Origin: Clostridia bacterium
GTDB lineage: Bacteria > Bacillota > Clostridia > Christensenellales > CAG-917
DNA length: 16,089 nt
Assembly (NCBI GenBank): GCA_900769205.1
Contig: CAAGFS010000109.1
Location: 1-16,089, forward strand
Reading direction: 5' to 3'
Shown here: piece after piece, positions 1 to 7,277 of the stretch
Layout of the letters: the number at the start of each line of letters is the position of its first letter
Position numbering within the stretch: position 1 is the first letter of the stretch
Program-made: the position numbers and the translations under genes
The notes under the pieces: generated by a model
Databases searched by the model: none
What the model was told of the DNA's origin: nothing
What the model saw: the letters and a program-made list of their open reading frames with translations, nothing else

Positions 1-1271
1 CGCAGGACACCACCATCCCCGTCACCGTGACGGACGTTCAGGTCGATTTCGCATCGGGCGAAACCACAATCGTCAGAGACGGCTCCTACACCTTCAAAGC
101 AACCGTTTCGGGCACCGGCGCGTTTGACAACACCGTCACCTGGAGCGTTGAAGGCGGATCGGCTGGCACGAGCATCTCGAGCGACGGCGTTCTCACCGTT
201 GCCGCAAACGAAACCGCTTCCGCTCTCACCATAAAAGCGGTTGCCAACGGAGACAGCGGCAAGTTTGCCACCAAGACGTTGCAGATATATTCCAAAGTGA
301 CGATCAAGCAAGGCACCGGCGCCGAAGACCTTTACAAAAAGGCGGGAGAAACCGTCAGCCTTACGGCAATCGCAGCACCTTCGGGCTATCACTTCAAAGA
401 GTGGACAAAGACGGGCGAAGGCGGATTTGCAAACAGCGCCGCACCCTCAACAGACTTTACCGTGTCCACGTCAAACGTGACGATACAGTCCAACTTCGAG
501 ATGCACTCCGCAACTTCGGCAACGTGGCAATCGGACGGCACAAGACACTGGCACGTCTGCTCGTGCGGAGAAGAAGTCGATGTCGCTCCCCACACGCCCG
601 ATCGCGCGGAAGCAACCGAAACCGAACCCGTCAAGTGCTCCGTCTGCGGATATATCATCACACCCGCTCTTGGACACGTCACTCACACTCCGGATGCGGA
701 ATGGCACTTTGACGAAAACAAACACTGGCACGTCTGCACGGGTTGCACCGAAAAACTCGAGGAAGCAGAGCACACCTTCGGAGATTGGACGATCACCGTT
801 CAACCCGAGGTGGGAGTTGCAGGAGAGAAGGAGCGCGAATGCTCCGTCTGCGGACACAAGGAAAGCGCATCCGTTGAAGCGCTCAAAGAACAAGTCACAA
901 TCACCGTCGAAGGCGGAAACGTTGGCGGCGGCGGAAGCGTGACCGTCGATAAGGACGGCGTCGTCACAGTCGTGGCAAATCCCGCTCCCGAAGGCAAAAC
1001 CTTCAAAGGCTGGAGCATCGACGGCGGACAGACCATCGTCAGCGAGGACGAAACCTATTCCTTCAGCGCAACCGAAAACGTCACTCTCACCGCAGTGTAC
1101 GACGACGTCAACGGCTATATAACCCAAAATGACGGACTCTCCGGCGGAGCGATTGCAGGCATCGTGATCGCTTGCGTTGTCGTGGCAGGCTTGGGCGGAT
1201 TTGCAATCTTCTGGTTTGCAATCAGAAAAAAGACTTTCGCCGACCTGATCGCTCTTTTCAAAAAGAAATAA
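1..1271 (+). CDS. Surface protein with Ig-like, InlB-like and CxxC repeats and a C-terminal membrane anchor (5' end cut off)
   Basis: The reading frame is open from the window edge (first whole codon at base 3) to TAA, giving about 422 residues of the C-terminal part. A GTG at base 27 is internal, not a credible start. In order it shows: a BIG2-like Ig domain with a TWSVEGG and SDGVLTV core; a segment with AGETVSLTAIAAPSGYHFKEWT typical in pattern of divergent InlB B-repeats; a middle region of HWHVC and CSVCG units carrying four CxC/CxxC-type cysteine clusters with flanking His residues, which could bind zinc; and a second InlB-like repeat (GKTFKGWS). The end has a Gly-rich linker, one hydrophobic span of about 25 residues and a Lys-rich tail. 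No LPxTG sortase motif is seen, so the tail probably anchors the protein in the membrane with the repeats outside. Ligand and role are unknown; adhesion is a guess. Confidence 0.85.
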   Translation, partial: QDTTIPVTVTDVQVDFASGETTIVRDGSYTFKATVSGTGAFDNTVTWSVEGGSAGTSISSDGVLTVAANETASALTIKAVANGDSGKFATKTLQIYSKVTIKQGTGAEDLYKKAGETVSLTAIAAPSGYHFKEWTKTGEGGFANSAAPSTDFTVSTSNVTIQSNFEMHSATSATWQSDGTRHWHVCSCGEEVDVAPHTPDRAEATETEPVKCSVCGYIITPALGHVTHTPDAEWHFDENKHWHVCTGCTEKLEEAEHTFGDWTITVQPEVGVAGEKERECSVCGHKESASVEALKEQVTITVEGGNVGGGGSVTVDKDGVVTVVANPAPEGKTFKGWSIDGGQTIVSEDETYSFSATENVTLTAVYDDVNGYITQNDGLSGGAIAGIVIACVVVAGLGGFAIFWFAIRKKTFADLIALFKKK

Positions 1272-1298
1272 AAAGAGAGTGAAAACGCGAAAAGCCGA

Positions 1299-1317
1299 TT
1301 ATACGTTCGACGTATAA
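1299..1317. repeat. AT-rich perfect inverted repeat
   Basis: Arms TTATACGT and ACGTATAA are separated by 3 nt, lying between the surface-protein stop codon and its terminator. No T-tract follows, so it is not itself a terminator. It could be a protein-binding palindrome or an mRNA 3'-end hairpin. Confidence 0.5.
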
Positions 1318-1327
1318 CGATCAAACA

Positions 1328-1357
1328 AAAGTGGCGCGACGCTCGTCGCGCCGCTTT
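1328..1357 (+). terminator. Rho-independent terminator of the surface-protein gene
   Basis: The core stem GGCGCGAC/GTCGCGCC has a GCTC loop. It extends outward through one G-T wobble, a G-C pair and three A-T pairs. The trailing T run is short (TTTCT), so strength is moderate. The A run on the other side makes weak bidirectional action possible. Confidence 0.75.
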
Positions 1358-1481
1358 CTATATCCACGCTCGTTTCATTTTTTTGCGGCGTAAGCCTTTG
1401 CAATCGTGAGATATATCATTCCCGGCGGTTTGCGGTGGGCGTGCAAGGGGCGCGGAATATTGCCATAAAAGGCGTTGACTG

Positions 1482-1510
1482 TTGACAAAGCGGGGCGCGA
1501 GTGGTATTTT
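1482..1510 (+). promoter_or_regulatory. Sigma-A promoter of the first Gfo/Idh gene
   Basis: A perfect -35 box TTGACA (1482-1487) and a -10 box TATTTT (1505-1510) are separated by exactly 17 bp. The predicted transcription start is near 1516-1518, only about 10 nt before the ATG at 1527. This supports that ATG over the upstream in-frame TTG at 1482, which lies inside the -35 box. Confidence 0.75.
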
Positions 1511-1526
1511 CTATACGGGTGAAAAA

Positions 1527-2486
1527 ATGAAAGTTGCGATTGTTGGAATGGGCGTCATCGGCAAGGTGCATTACGACGCGCTGAAAAAGCAGGGCGAAGA
1601 AATCGTTGCGCTTTGCGACGTCGATCCGAAAAAACTCGAAGGGTACGACGGAGTGGGGAAGTACGGCGATTACAAGGATATGCTCGATTGCGAGCGTATC
1701 GACGTCGTGCATATCTGCACGCCCCATTATCTGCATTGCGACATGGCAACCTACGCGCTTGCAAAAGACGTCAACGTGCTTTGCGAAAAACCACTTTGCA
1801 TAACCGAAGACGAAATCGGAAGAATAATCGACGCGCAGGACAAATCCAAGGCGATTCTCGGCGTGTGTTTTCAAAACAGATACAACGCCTCGAGCGTTTT
1901 TGTAAAAAAATATCTCGAAGGCAAAAAGGTGGATTTTGCGCAGGGGAAACTTGCCTGGCACAGGGGAGCGGACTACTATCTTGCGGACGATTGGCGCGGA
2001 AAACGCGCAACCGAAGGGGGCGGAGTGCTGATAAATCAGGCGATTCACATGCTCGACCTTCTGCAATGGACGTGCCACCTGCCCAAAAGCGTGATCGCAA
2101 GCGTCGAAAACAGATCGCACAAAGACGTCATCGAAGTGGAAGACACGGCGCACGCGCTGTTCAAGGGTGACGTCGATTTCGAGATATTTGCAACCACCAC
2201 CGCAAACGAGGATATGCCCGTCGAGATAACCTTTGACGTCTGCGGTGAAAAGATTGCGTTGTATCCCGACAAAGTGTTGATAAACGGCAAGATCGCCGAC
2301 GTCGAAAAGGACGTGCAATGGAAGGGCAAGGCGGTTTACGGCAACGGACACGAAAAACTTATATCGCATTTTTACGAGTGCCTGCAAAGGGGAGAGAAGT
2401 TTCCCGTTGACGCGCGCGAAGGCGCAAAAAGCGTGAGAATGGTGCTTGCCTGCTATGAAAGTTGCGGAGTTAAAAAAAACGTCTGA
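1527..2486 (+). CDS. Gfo/Idh/MocA family NAD(P)-dependent sugar oxidoreductase
   Basis: A 319-residue cytoplasmic dehydrogenase. The N-terminal Rossmann fold shows GMGVIG (residues 7-12), an acidic DVDP end of strand 2, and the family EKP motif (87-89, Lys88 being the usual catalytic lysine). The C-terminal domain shows GGGVLINQ, then His174 and Asp177 in IHMLDL, the usual substrate/catalytic positions. The family oxidises or reduces sugar, inositol or sugar-acid hydroxyls; the substrate cannot be read from sequence. The ATG at 1527 is chosen because it follows a strong promoter and the Rossmann motif starts at once. There is only a weak GGGTG in place of a Shine-Dalgarno sequence. It stands alone in its transcript but next to the glucuronate locus, so a role in sugar-acid or glycoside metabolism is plausible. 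It is a distant paralogue of the oxidoreductase at 9251. Confidence 0.9.
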   Translation: MKVAIVGMGVIGKVHYDALKKQGEEIVALCDVDPKKLEGYDGVGKYGDYKDMLDCERIDVVHICTPHYLHCDMATYALAKDVNVLCEKPLCITEDEIGRIIDAQDKSKAILGVCFQNRYNASSVFVKKYLEGKKVDFAQGKLAWHRGADYYLADDWRGKRATEGGGVLINQAIHMLDLLQWTCHLPKSVIASVENRSHKDVIEVEDTAHALFKGDVDFEIFATTTANEDMPVEITFDVCGEKIALYPDKVLINGKIADVEKDVQWKGKAVYGNGHEKLISHFYECLQRGEKFPVDAREGAKSVRMVLACYESCGVKKNV

Positions 2487-2499
2487 TTTCGCTCGCAAC

Positions 2500-2600
2500 G
2501 ATTATGCTTTTCGTTCAAAATATTTTGCTTTTGTCGCAACGATTATGCTTTTCGTTCAAAAGATTATGATTTCCGTTCGGAAAGATTTTGATTTGAAAAA
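2500..2600. repeat. Degenerate tandem repeat, units of 20-22 bp, five units
   Basis: Units begin near 2500, 2521, 2541, 2562 and 2584. They share a pattern like GATTATGCTTTTCGTTCAAAA. Units 1 and 3, with 7 bp before each, form a perfect 28-bp direct repeat (2493-2520 and 2534-2561). Unit 4 differs at several positions and unit 5 is partial. It lies between two convergent genes. Confidence 0.7.
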
Positions 2601-2622
2601 CGGCGTCCCAACGCCGTTTTTT
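2596..2622. terminator. Bidirectional Rho-independent terminator
   Basis: An 11-bp perfect stem, AAAAACGGCGT/ACGCCGTTTTT, has a CCCA loop, followed by two more T. A run of five or six T follows the GC core on either strand, so it can end both the oxidoreductase transcript (plus) and the convergent araC-type transcript (minus). Confidence 0.9.
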
Positions 2623-2692
2623 GATTTTGCGACTTTTATCGCTTTGCCTTTTTTATCTCCGATTTGCGCCTTCAAGCGATTGCCTGCAACAA

Positions 2693-3541
2693 TCACGATT
2701 TGATAAGAAGATAAAACTGCTTTGGAGTGATGCCGAACTCGCTTTTGAACGCGCGGAAAAAGTGCGTATAGTCGGAAAATCCGCATTGCGAATACACGTC
2801 CGTCACGTTGTAGCCCTGCTCGATGAGTTGTTTTGAGAGTATAAGGCGTTTTTTGAGTACGTAGCGGTGGGGGGACGTGTTGGTTGTCTGCTTGAACAAA
2901 TGGGCAAAATAGAACTTATTGACAAACAGCGCGGACGCAATCGTGTCGAGAGAAAGGTCCTGCGAGATATGCTCGGATATGTATTCTATCGCTTTGCTCA
3001 CGCAGGCGTTGCTTTTGCCATAGACTGCAAAATCATCGGCGTTTTGCAAAAAATACTGCCCGAGATACACCAGAAGCATTTTGATTTTTTCTTCGTTTTC
3101 CACGTCCGAGCCGAACGAGTCCTTGGCAACGGAGATGCTTTCGAGTATATGCTTTGCGTGCTCCGCCACCGCGCCGTTGCGTATGAGAAAAGCGTTGTGC
3201 TCCGACGCTTGCAAAAAGCAGGTGTTCAGATCGGTCTGCGGAGTGGATATTTTCTTGATATAGCGCTGGTCGAGCCACAGCACGAAACGCTCGTAGGTTT
3301 CGTTTGAGTCGTTTATGTCGAGTTGATGCAGTTTGTTCGGGGGGATGATAAGCAGGTCGCCGGGGCGCAGAGAATATTTGCAATCTTCAATGATATAAGT
3401 CGCCGACCCTTGCAGAAAGCAGTATATTTCCGAGAAGTCGTGCGAGTGCATTTCCACCGTTTTGAAGTCCTTGTCTTTTTTGTGTTGTACTTCAAAAGCG
3501 GGGTGCGTCATCTGTTGATTTGCGTATTTGTCCTGCGTCAT
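2693..3541 (-). CDS. AraC-family transcriptional regulator of the glucuronate operon
   Basis: A 282-residue regulator read from ATG at 3541. The N-terminal half is a cupin sensor domain (HSHDFSEIY around residues 32-40, then a Gly-x-Ala strand and RPGDLLIIPP). The last 100 or so residues form the double helix-turn-helix of the AraC/XylS family: first HTH around LSLDTIASALFVNKFYFAHLF, second around VTDVYSQCGFSDYTHFFRAF, ending GITPKQF. An in-frame TTG at 3559 would add six residues, but its codon lies upstream of the predicted transcript start. No Shine-Dalgarno sequence precedes the ATG, which falls almost exactly at the predicted start of transcription. Divergent placement next to uxaC implies control of the uronate operon, with a uronate or an intermediate as likely effector (inference). 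Confidence 0.9.
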   Translation of the reverse strand: MTQDKYANQQMTHPAFEVQHKKDKDFKTVEMHSHDFSEIYCFLQGSATYIIEDCKYSLRPGDLLIIPPNKLHQLDINDSNETYERFVLWLDQRYIKKISTPQTDLNTCFLQASEHNAFLIRNGAVAEHAKHILESISVAKDSFGSDVENEEKIKMLLVYLGQYFLQNADDFAVYGKSNACVSKAIEYISEHISQDLSLDTIASALFVNKFYFAHLFKQTTNTSPHRYVLKKRLILSKQLIEQGYNVTDVYSQCGFSDYTHFFRAFKSEFGITPKQFYLLIKS

Positions 3542-3547
3542 AACAAA

Positions 3548-3576
3548 ATTGTACGGCAATAAAGCAAGATTTGCAA
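3548..3576 (-). promoter_or_regulatory. Promoter of the AraC-type regulator
   Basis: On the minus strand, TTGCAA (3576-3571) and TACAAT (3553-3548) are spaced by 17 bp. The predicted start of transcription is near 3541, the A of the ATG, suggesting a leaderless mRNA. The -35 box lies inside the candidate AraC operator, which would allow autorepression. Confidence 0.6.
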
Positions 3577-3594
3577 GTAAAAAAGCAAAAATCG
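3561..3594. promoter_or_regulatory. Candidate AraC-type operator: two half-sites 21 bp apart
   Basis: AAAGCAAGATTTG (3561-3573) and AAAGCAAAAATCG (3582-3594) match at 10 of 13 positions in direct orientation. The offset is 21 bp, two helical turns, as for tandem AraC-family half-sites. The second half-site ends 3 bp before the uxaC -35 box, a usual activator position. The first overlaps the regulator's own -35 box. Confidence 0.5.
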
Positions 3595-3597
3595 TGG

Positions 3598-3638
3598 TTT
3601 ACGGGGCAAATATTGAGTGTTAAAATAAATAAAAGGAG
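3598..3638 (+). promoter_or_regulatory. Promoter and ribosome binding site of the glucuronate operon
   Basis: TTTACG (3598-3603) and TAAAAT (3621-3626) are spaced by 17 bp. The -35 box is weak, as expected for an activator-dependent promoter. An AGGAG Shine-Dalgarno sequence (3634-3638) lies 7 nt before the ATG, and the predicted transcript starts only just before it. Confidence 0.6.
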
Positions 3639-3645
3639 TGAAATT

Positions 3646-4839
3646 ATGGCTTTTTTCGATGAAAAACTTTTGCTTGACGGCAAAACTGCCGAAAATATTT
3701 ACGAGCAAATCGCCCGCTTGCCGATAATCGACTATCATTGCCATCTCGACGAGGCGCAAATCGTCGGCGACAAGCACTTTGAAAACATCGGCGAATTGTG
3801 GCTTGCCTGCGATCATTACAAATGGCGCGCGATGCGACTTTGCGGTGTGGACGAGGAGTATATTACGGGCTCGAAGTCCTACAAAGAAAAGTTCTTCAAA
3901 TATGCGGAAATCCTGCCCAAACTTTGCGGAAATCCGCTTTACTATTGGACGCACATGGAGCTTGCCGAGATTTTCGACGTGCACGAAGCGCTCAACGCAC
4001 AGACCGCGCAAAGCGTGTGGGACAGAGCAAACCGCATTCTCGAAACGGTCGGCGTGAAAGCGTTGCTTGAAAAGTTCAACGTCCAATATATCGCAACCAC
4101 GGACGATCCGTTCTCCGATCTTGCAAATCACGGCGACGTAAACGGCGTGAAGGTGCGCCCCACTTTCCGTCCCGACAGATGTTTTGCGGAAGGCATTGAC
4201 AAAAAGGCACTTGAAGAAAGACTTGACTATTTCATTTCCAAGGGATGCAAAATCGCCGACCACGGATTCGACGGATTTGCGGACACTTCGGACGTTGAAT
4301 GGCTCGTTGAAAAGTGCTATGAAAAGGGTGTTGTGCTGCAACTGCATTTCGGCACTTTCAGAAACGTCAATTCGGCTGCTTTCGGAAAAATCGGACGGGA
4401 CAGCGGTTTTGACGTGATGAGAGAAAGCGTTTCCACGGACAAGCTCGCGCAACTTCTCGACAAGATGAACTCAAAACTCGGCGGTTTGCCCAAAATCGTA
4501 CTTTATCCGCTCAACGACGCTTGTTTAAGGGCCGTTTGCACGATTTCGGGTGCATTTGAAAACGTGCTCGTAGGTTCGGCGTGGTGGTTCAACGACACCG
4601 TTTGCGGAATAAGAAGGCAGTTGAAAACCGTGTCCGAATACGCGGTGTTGGGCACCAATCTCGGTATGCTTACGGACAGTCGCTCGTTCAGCTCGTACGT
4701 CCGTTTCGACTTCTATCGTCGCATACTTTCGTCATTCATCGGCGCGCTCGTGGACAAGGGCGAGTACGACGAAAACAGCGCCGTCGCTCTTGCAAAAGAC
4801 GTGGCGTATTACAATATAAAAAGGACGCTCGGACTATGA
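3646..4839 (+). CDS. uxaC: Glucuronate (uronate) isomerase, compact form
   Basis: Converts D-glucuronate to D-fructuronate (family members also take galacturonate to tagaturonate), the first step of the pathway encoded here. It belongs to the amidohydrolase-like TIM-barrel family. Visible family motifs: HCH metal ligands (His31, His33), DHYKWRAMR (56-64), GNPLYYWTHMEL (95-106), TTDDP (151-155), RPTFRPD (171-177), QLHFGTFRN (232-240), SAWWFND (311-317) and MLTDSRSF with Asp344. At 397 residues it is about 70 shorter than the E. coli enzyme as I recall it. The missing length falls between the RPD motif and the QLHFG strand, while all the motifs listed remain. Start: ATG with AGGAG 7 nt upstream. 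It is the first operon gene, and its TGA overlaps the uxuA ATG by 4 nt, suggesting translational coupling. Confidence 0.94.
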   Translation: MAFFDEKLLLDGKTAENIYEQIARLPIIDYHCHLDEAQIVGDKHFENIGELWLACDHYKWRAMRLCGVDEEYITGSKSYKEKFFKYAEILPKLCGNPLYYWTHMELAEIFDVHEALNAQTAQSVWDRANRILETVGVKALLEKFNVQYIATTDDPFSDLANHGDVNGVKVRPTFRPDRCFAEGIDKKALEERLDYFISKGCKIADHGFDGFADTSDVEWLVEKCYEKGVVLQLHFGTFRNVNSAAFGKIGRDSGFDVMRESVSTDKLAQLLDKMNSKLGGLPKIVLYPLNDACLRAVCTISGAFENVLVGSAWWFNDTVCGIRRQLKTVSEYAVLGTNLGMLTDSRSFSSYVRFDFYRRILSSFIGALVDKGEYDENSAVALAKDVAYYNIKRTLGL

Positions 4840-5873
4840 AAATGACATTCAGATGGTACGGCGAGAAGGATTGCATTCCGCTCGACTACATCAAGCAAAT
4901 CCAAGGAATGAGCGGGGTGGTGACCGCCGTGTACGACACTCCCGTCGGCGAAGTGTGGGATTTGAGCAAACTTGAAAGGCTCAGAAGCCTTGCAAACGGC
5001 GCGGGGCTCGAAATGGAAGTGATCGAATCCGTCCCCGTTCACGAAGATATAAAACTCGGCAAGCCTTCGCGCGACAAATATATAGAAGCCTACAAGCAGA
5101 ACGTCGCAAACTGCGCAAAGGTGGGCGTGAAGTGTATTTGCTACAATTTTATGCCCGTGTTCGACTGGCTTCGCACCGACCTTTACTTTAAGCATAAAGA
5201 CGGCTCGACGTCCCTTGCGTACGATCACGACAAACTGCTTGCTCTCGACCCGAAAAATCTGCATTTGCCGGGTTGGGACGAGAGTTATTCGAGCGAAGAA
5301 CTCAACGCGTTGCTCGAAGAATACAAGGGCGTGACTCATCAGACGCTTTTTGACAATCTCACGTACTTTTTGAAAGCGATTATGCCCGTATGCGACGAGT
5401 ATGACGTCAATATGGCGATTCACCCCGACGATCCGCCGTGGGATATGTTCGGTCTGCCGAGAATAATCTGCAAGGAAGAAGACTACGACAACCTGTTCCG
5501 CGCGGTGCCCAACAAGCACAACGGCATCACTTTCTGCACGGGAAGTCTCGGCGCGGGGCGCTTCAACGATTTGCCGAAAATGGCGGCAAAGTATGCGGAC
5601 AGAATACATTTTGCACATTTGCGTCAACTCAAATACGACGGTGACGTGGATTTTTATGAAAACGGACATCAGACTGCTTGCGGAAACGTTGACGTGTACG
5701 CGATAGTCAAGGCTCTCGTTGACAACGGTTTTGACGGCTACGTCCGTCCCGATCACGGAAGAAACGTGTGGGGCGAAGATGCAAAACCCGGCTACGGACT
5801 GTATGATAGAGCGATGGGAGCGTGCTATCTCACGGGGCTTTTCGAAGCGGTTGAAAAGGAGAAAAATATATGA
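4836..5873 (+). CDS. uxuA: Mannonate dehydratase
   Basis: Removes water from D-mannonate to give 2-keto-3-deoxy-D-gluconate (KDG). At 345 residues it fits the short form usual in Gram-positive bacteria. Motifs in order: FRWYGEKD at the N-terminus, CYNFMPVFDW (102-111), AIHPDDPPW with His196, FCTGSLG with Cys234, HFAHLR with His261, and RPDHGR with Asp306. This His/Cys/His/Asp set is the metal-binding site of the TIM-barrel family. Start: ATG within the ATGA overlap with uxaC, with AAGGA about 10 nt upstream; a second ATG two codons later is possible. Having UxuA but no altronate dehydratase (UxaA) in the cluster shows that the pathway handles the glucuronate branch rather than galacturonate. 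It ends in another ATGA overlap with the next gene. Confidence 0.96.
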   Translation: MKMTFRWYGEKDCIPLDYIKQIQGMSGVVTAVYDTPVGEVWDLSKLERLRSLANGAGLEMEVIESVPVHEDIKLGKPSRDKYIEAYKQNVANCAKVGVKCICYNFMPVFDWLRTDLYFKHKDGSTSLAYDHDKLLALDPKNLHLPGWDESYSSEELNALLEEYKGVTHQTLFDNLTYFLKAIMPVCDEYDVNMAIHPDDPPWDMFGLPRIICKEEDYDNLFRAVPNKHNGITFCTGSLGAGRFNDLPKMAAKYADRIHFAHLRQLKYDGDVDFYENGHQTACGNVDVYAIVKALVDNGFDGYVRPDHGRNVWGEDAKPGYGLYDRAMGACYLTGLFEAVEKEKNI

Positions 5874-6700
5874 AAGTGCCATTCAAAGTAGATTTGTCGG
5901 ACAAAGTGGTTGCAATCACGGGTGCGGGCGGAGTGATATGCTCGGAGTTTGCCCGCGCGCTTGCGGAATGCGGCGCAAAAGTCGCGCTTCTGGACATCAA
6001 TCTCGACGCTGCCAAAAAATATGCGGACGAAATAGGCGAAAATGCGATTGCGGTGAAGTGCAACTGCCTTGACAAAGCCGATATTCAAAGAGCAAAAGAC
6101 GAGATAAACGCAAAGTTCGGAAAAGTGAACTTTCTCATCAACGGCGCGGGCGGCAACAATCCCAAAGCCACCACGGACAACGAGTATATGACTCCCGACA
6201 CCGCGGGCGTGAAGGACTTCTTTGCGCTTGACGAGAGCGGACTCAGATTCGTGTTCGACCTCAACGTCACTTCGGCGTTTCTGGTGACGCAGGTGTTTGC
6301 AAAAGATATGGTTGAAACGGGCGGAAACGTCATCAACGTTTCGTCGATGAACGCGTTCAGACCGCTCACCAAGATACCTGCGTACAGCGCGGCAAAAGCG
6401 GGCATTTCCAACTTTACGCAATGGCTTTCGGTGCATTTTGCGCCCTGCAACATCCGTTGCAACGCGATTGCTCCCGGCTTTTTCGTGACCAATCAGAACA
6501 GGGCTTTGCTCTACAACGCGGACGGCACGCCGACGGCGAGAACGGGCAAGATTCTCAACGCGACTCCGATGAAAAAGTTCGGCGAAATAAGCGACCTTAT
6601 AGGTTGCCTGTTGTGGCTTGCGGACGACAACGCAAGCGGATTCGTCACGGGTGCGGTCATACCCGTTGACGGCGGTTTTTCCGCATACAGCGGGGTTTGA
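5870..6700 (+). CDS. uxuB: SDR-family fructuronate reductase / D-mannonate oxidoreductase
   Basis: A 276-residue short-chain dehydrogenase that most likely reduces D-fructuronate to D-mannonate with NAD(P)H, filling the step between UxaC and UxuA. The cofactor motif is TGAGGVIC (17-24). This TGxGGVxC variant, with Cys where most SDRs have Gly, is typical of this SDR subgroup and not a defect. Also seen are LDIN at strand 2 (an acidic residue suggesting NAD), NGAGG (91-95), Asn132, VSS (157-159) and the catalytic YSAAK (Tyr172, Lys176). It is unrelated to the long-chain polyol-type UxuB of E. coli, so the symbol is used for function. AAGGAG lies 8 nt before the ATG, and the start overlaps the uxuA stop by 4 nt. 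The exact substrate is inferred from context. Confidence 0.9.
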   Translation: MKVPFKVDLSDKVVAITGAGGVICSEFARALAECGAKVALLDINLDAAKKYADEIGENAIAVKCNCLDKADIQRAKDEINAKFGKVNFLINGAGGNNPKATTDNEYMTPDTAGVKDFFALDESGLRFVFDLNVTSAFLVTQVFAKDMVETGGNVINVSSMNAFRPLTKIPAYSAAKAGISNFTQWLSVHFAPCNIRCNAIAPGFFVTNQNRALLYNADGTPTARTGKILNATPMKKFGEISDLIGCLLWLADDNASGFVTGAVIPVDGGFSAYSGV

Positions 6701-6701
6701 T

Positions 6702-7277
6702 ATGGACAAAATCATTCCCGTCGTCGTGATTGACGACGTTGAAAAAACGGTTGGCACGCTTTCCGCTTTGAGAGAAGGCGGAATAAATTGCGCGGAAATC
6801 ACTTTCAGAACGGCGTGCGCAAAAGAAGCCATAAAGATTGCCACGCAGACCTTTCCCGATATGAACGTCGGCGCGGGCACGGTGATAAACGCAAAGCAGG
6901 CGCAAAGCGCGGTGGAAGCGGGCGCAAAGTTTATCGTTTCCCCCGGATTTTCGGACGAAGTGGCGTGTTTTTGCATTGACAACGGGATAGATTATTATCC
7001 CGGTTGCGTGACTCCCACCGAGATTATGCGCGCTCTTTCGTACGGTTTGAGCGTGGTCAAGTTTTTCCCTGCCGGCGTGTACGGCGGACTGAAAGCAATG
7101 AAGGCTCTTGCCGCTCCCTTCCCGCAAGTGAGATTTATCCCGACGGGCGGAGTGGACGCGAGCAACCTGAAAGAATATCTCGACTTTCCCAAAACCTACG
7201 CCGTGGGCGGTTCGTTTATGATGAAAGGCGATATTGTTGAAAACTGCAAGGAGATTGTCAGAATATGCGAGTCGTGA
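6702..7277 (+). CDS. eda: KDPG aldolase (2-dehydro-3-deoxyphosphogluconate aldolase)
   Basis: Splits KDPG into pyruvate and glyceraldehyde 3-phosphate, the last step of the pathway. A class I TIM-barrel aldolase of 191 residues, slightly shorter than the usual 200-215. Key residues: Glu32 in AEITFRT, GAGTV (57-61), Schiff-base Lys120 in VVKFFPA, and the phosphate-binding FIPTGGV (145-151). The ATG at 6702 is 1 nt after the uxuB stop and has GGGG 6 nt upstream. The open frame continues further back inside uxuB, but the protein begins naturally with the first barrel strand (IIPVVVI). The 3' end overlaps kdgK by 13 nt. Confidence 0.95.
   Translation: MDKIIPVVVIDDVEKTVGTLSALREGGINCAEITFRTACAKEAIKIATQTFPDMNVGAGTVINAKQAQSAVEAGAKFIVSPGFSDEVACFCIDNGIDYYPGCVTPTEIMRALSYGLSVVKFFPAGVYGGLKAMKALAAPFPQVRFIPTGGVDASNLKEYLDFPKTYAVGGSFMMKGDIVENCKEIVRICES

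Noticed and set aside
1482..1526. TTG start extending the first Gfo/Idh protein by 15 residues
   Set aside because: The TTG lies within the -35 box, so it would not be transcribed; the Rossmann fold begins right at the later ATG.
1416..2498. 360-codon minus-strand open frame over the first oxidoreductase
   Set aside because: An in-register shadow; the plus-strand gene has a near-consensus promoter and clear Gfo/Idh motifs.
2493..2561. CRISPR array
   Set aside because: The 28-bp repeat occurs only twice, with a 13-bp gap that is itself a degenerate unit; there are no spacers of even length and no cas genes.
3541..3559. TTG start adding six residues to the AraC-type regulator
   Set aside because: It lies upstream of the predicted -10 box and transcription start and has no Shine-Dalgarno sequence.
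4809..5882. 357-codon minus-strand open frame over uxuA
   Set aside because: An in-register shadow of uxuA, which has full family motifs; no ribosome binding site or domain on the minus strand.
5825..6982. 385-codon minus-strand open frame over uxuB and eda
   Set aside because: A shadow of two well-supported genes with no coherent protein features.
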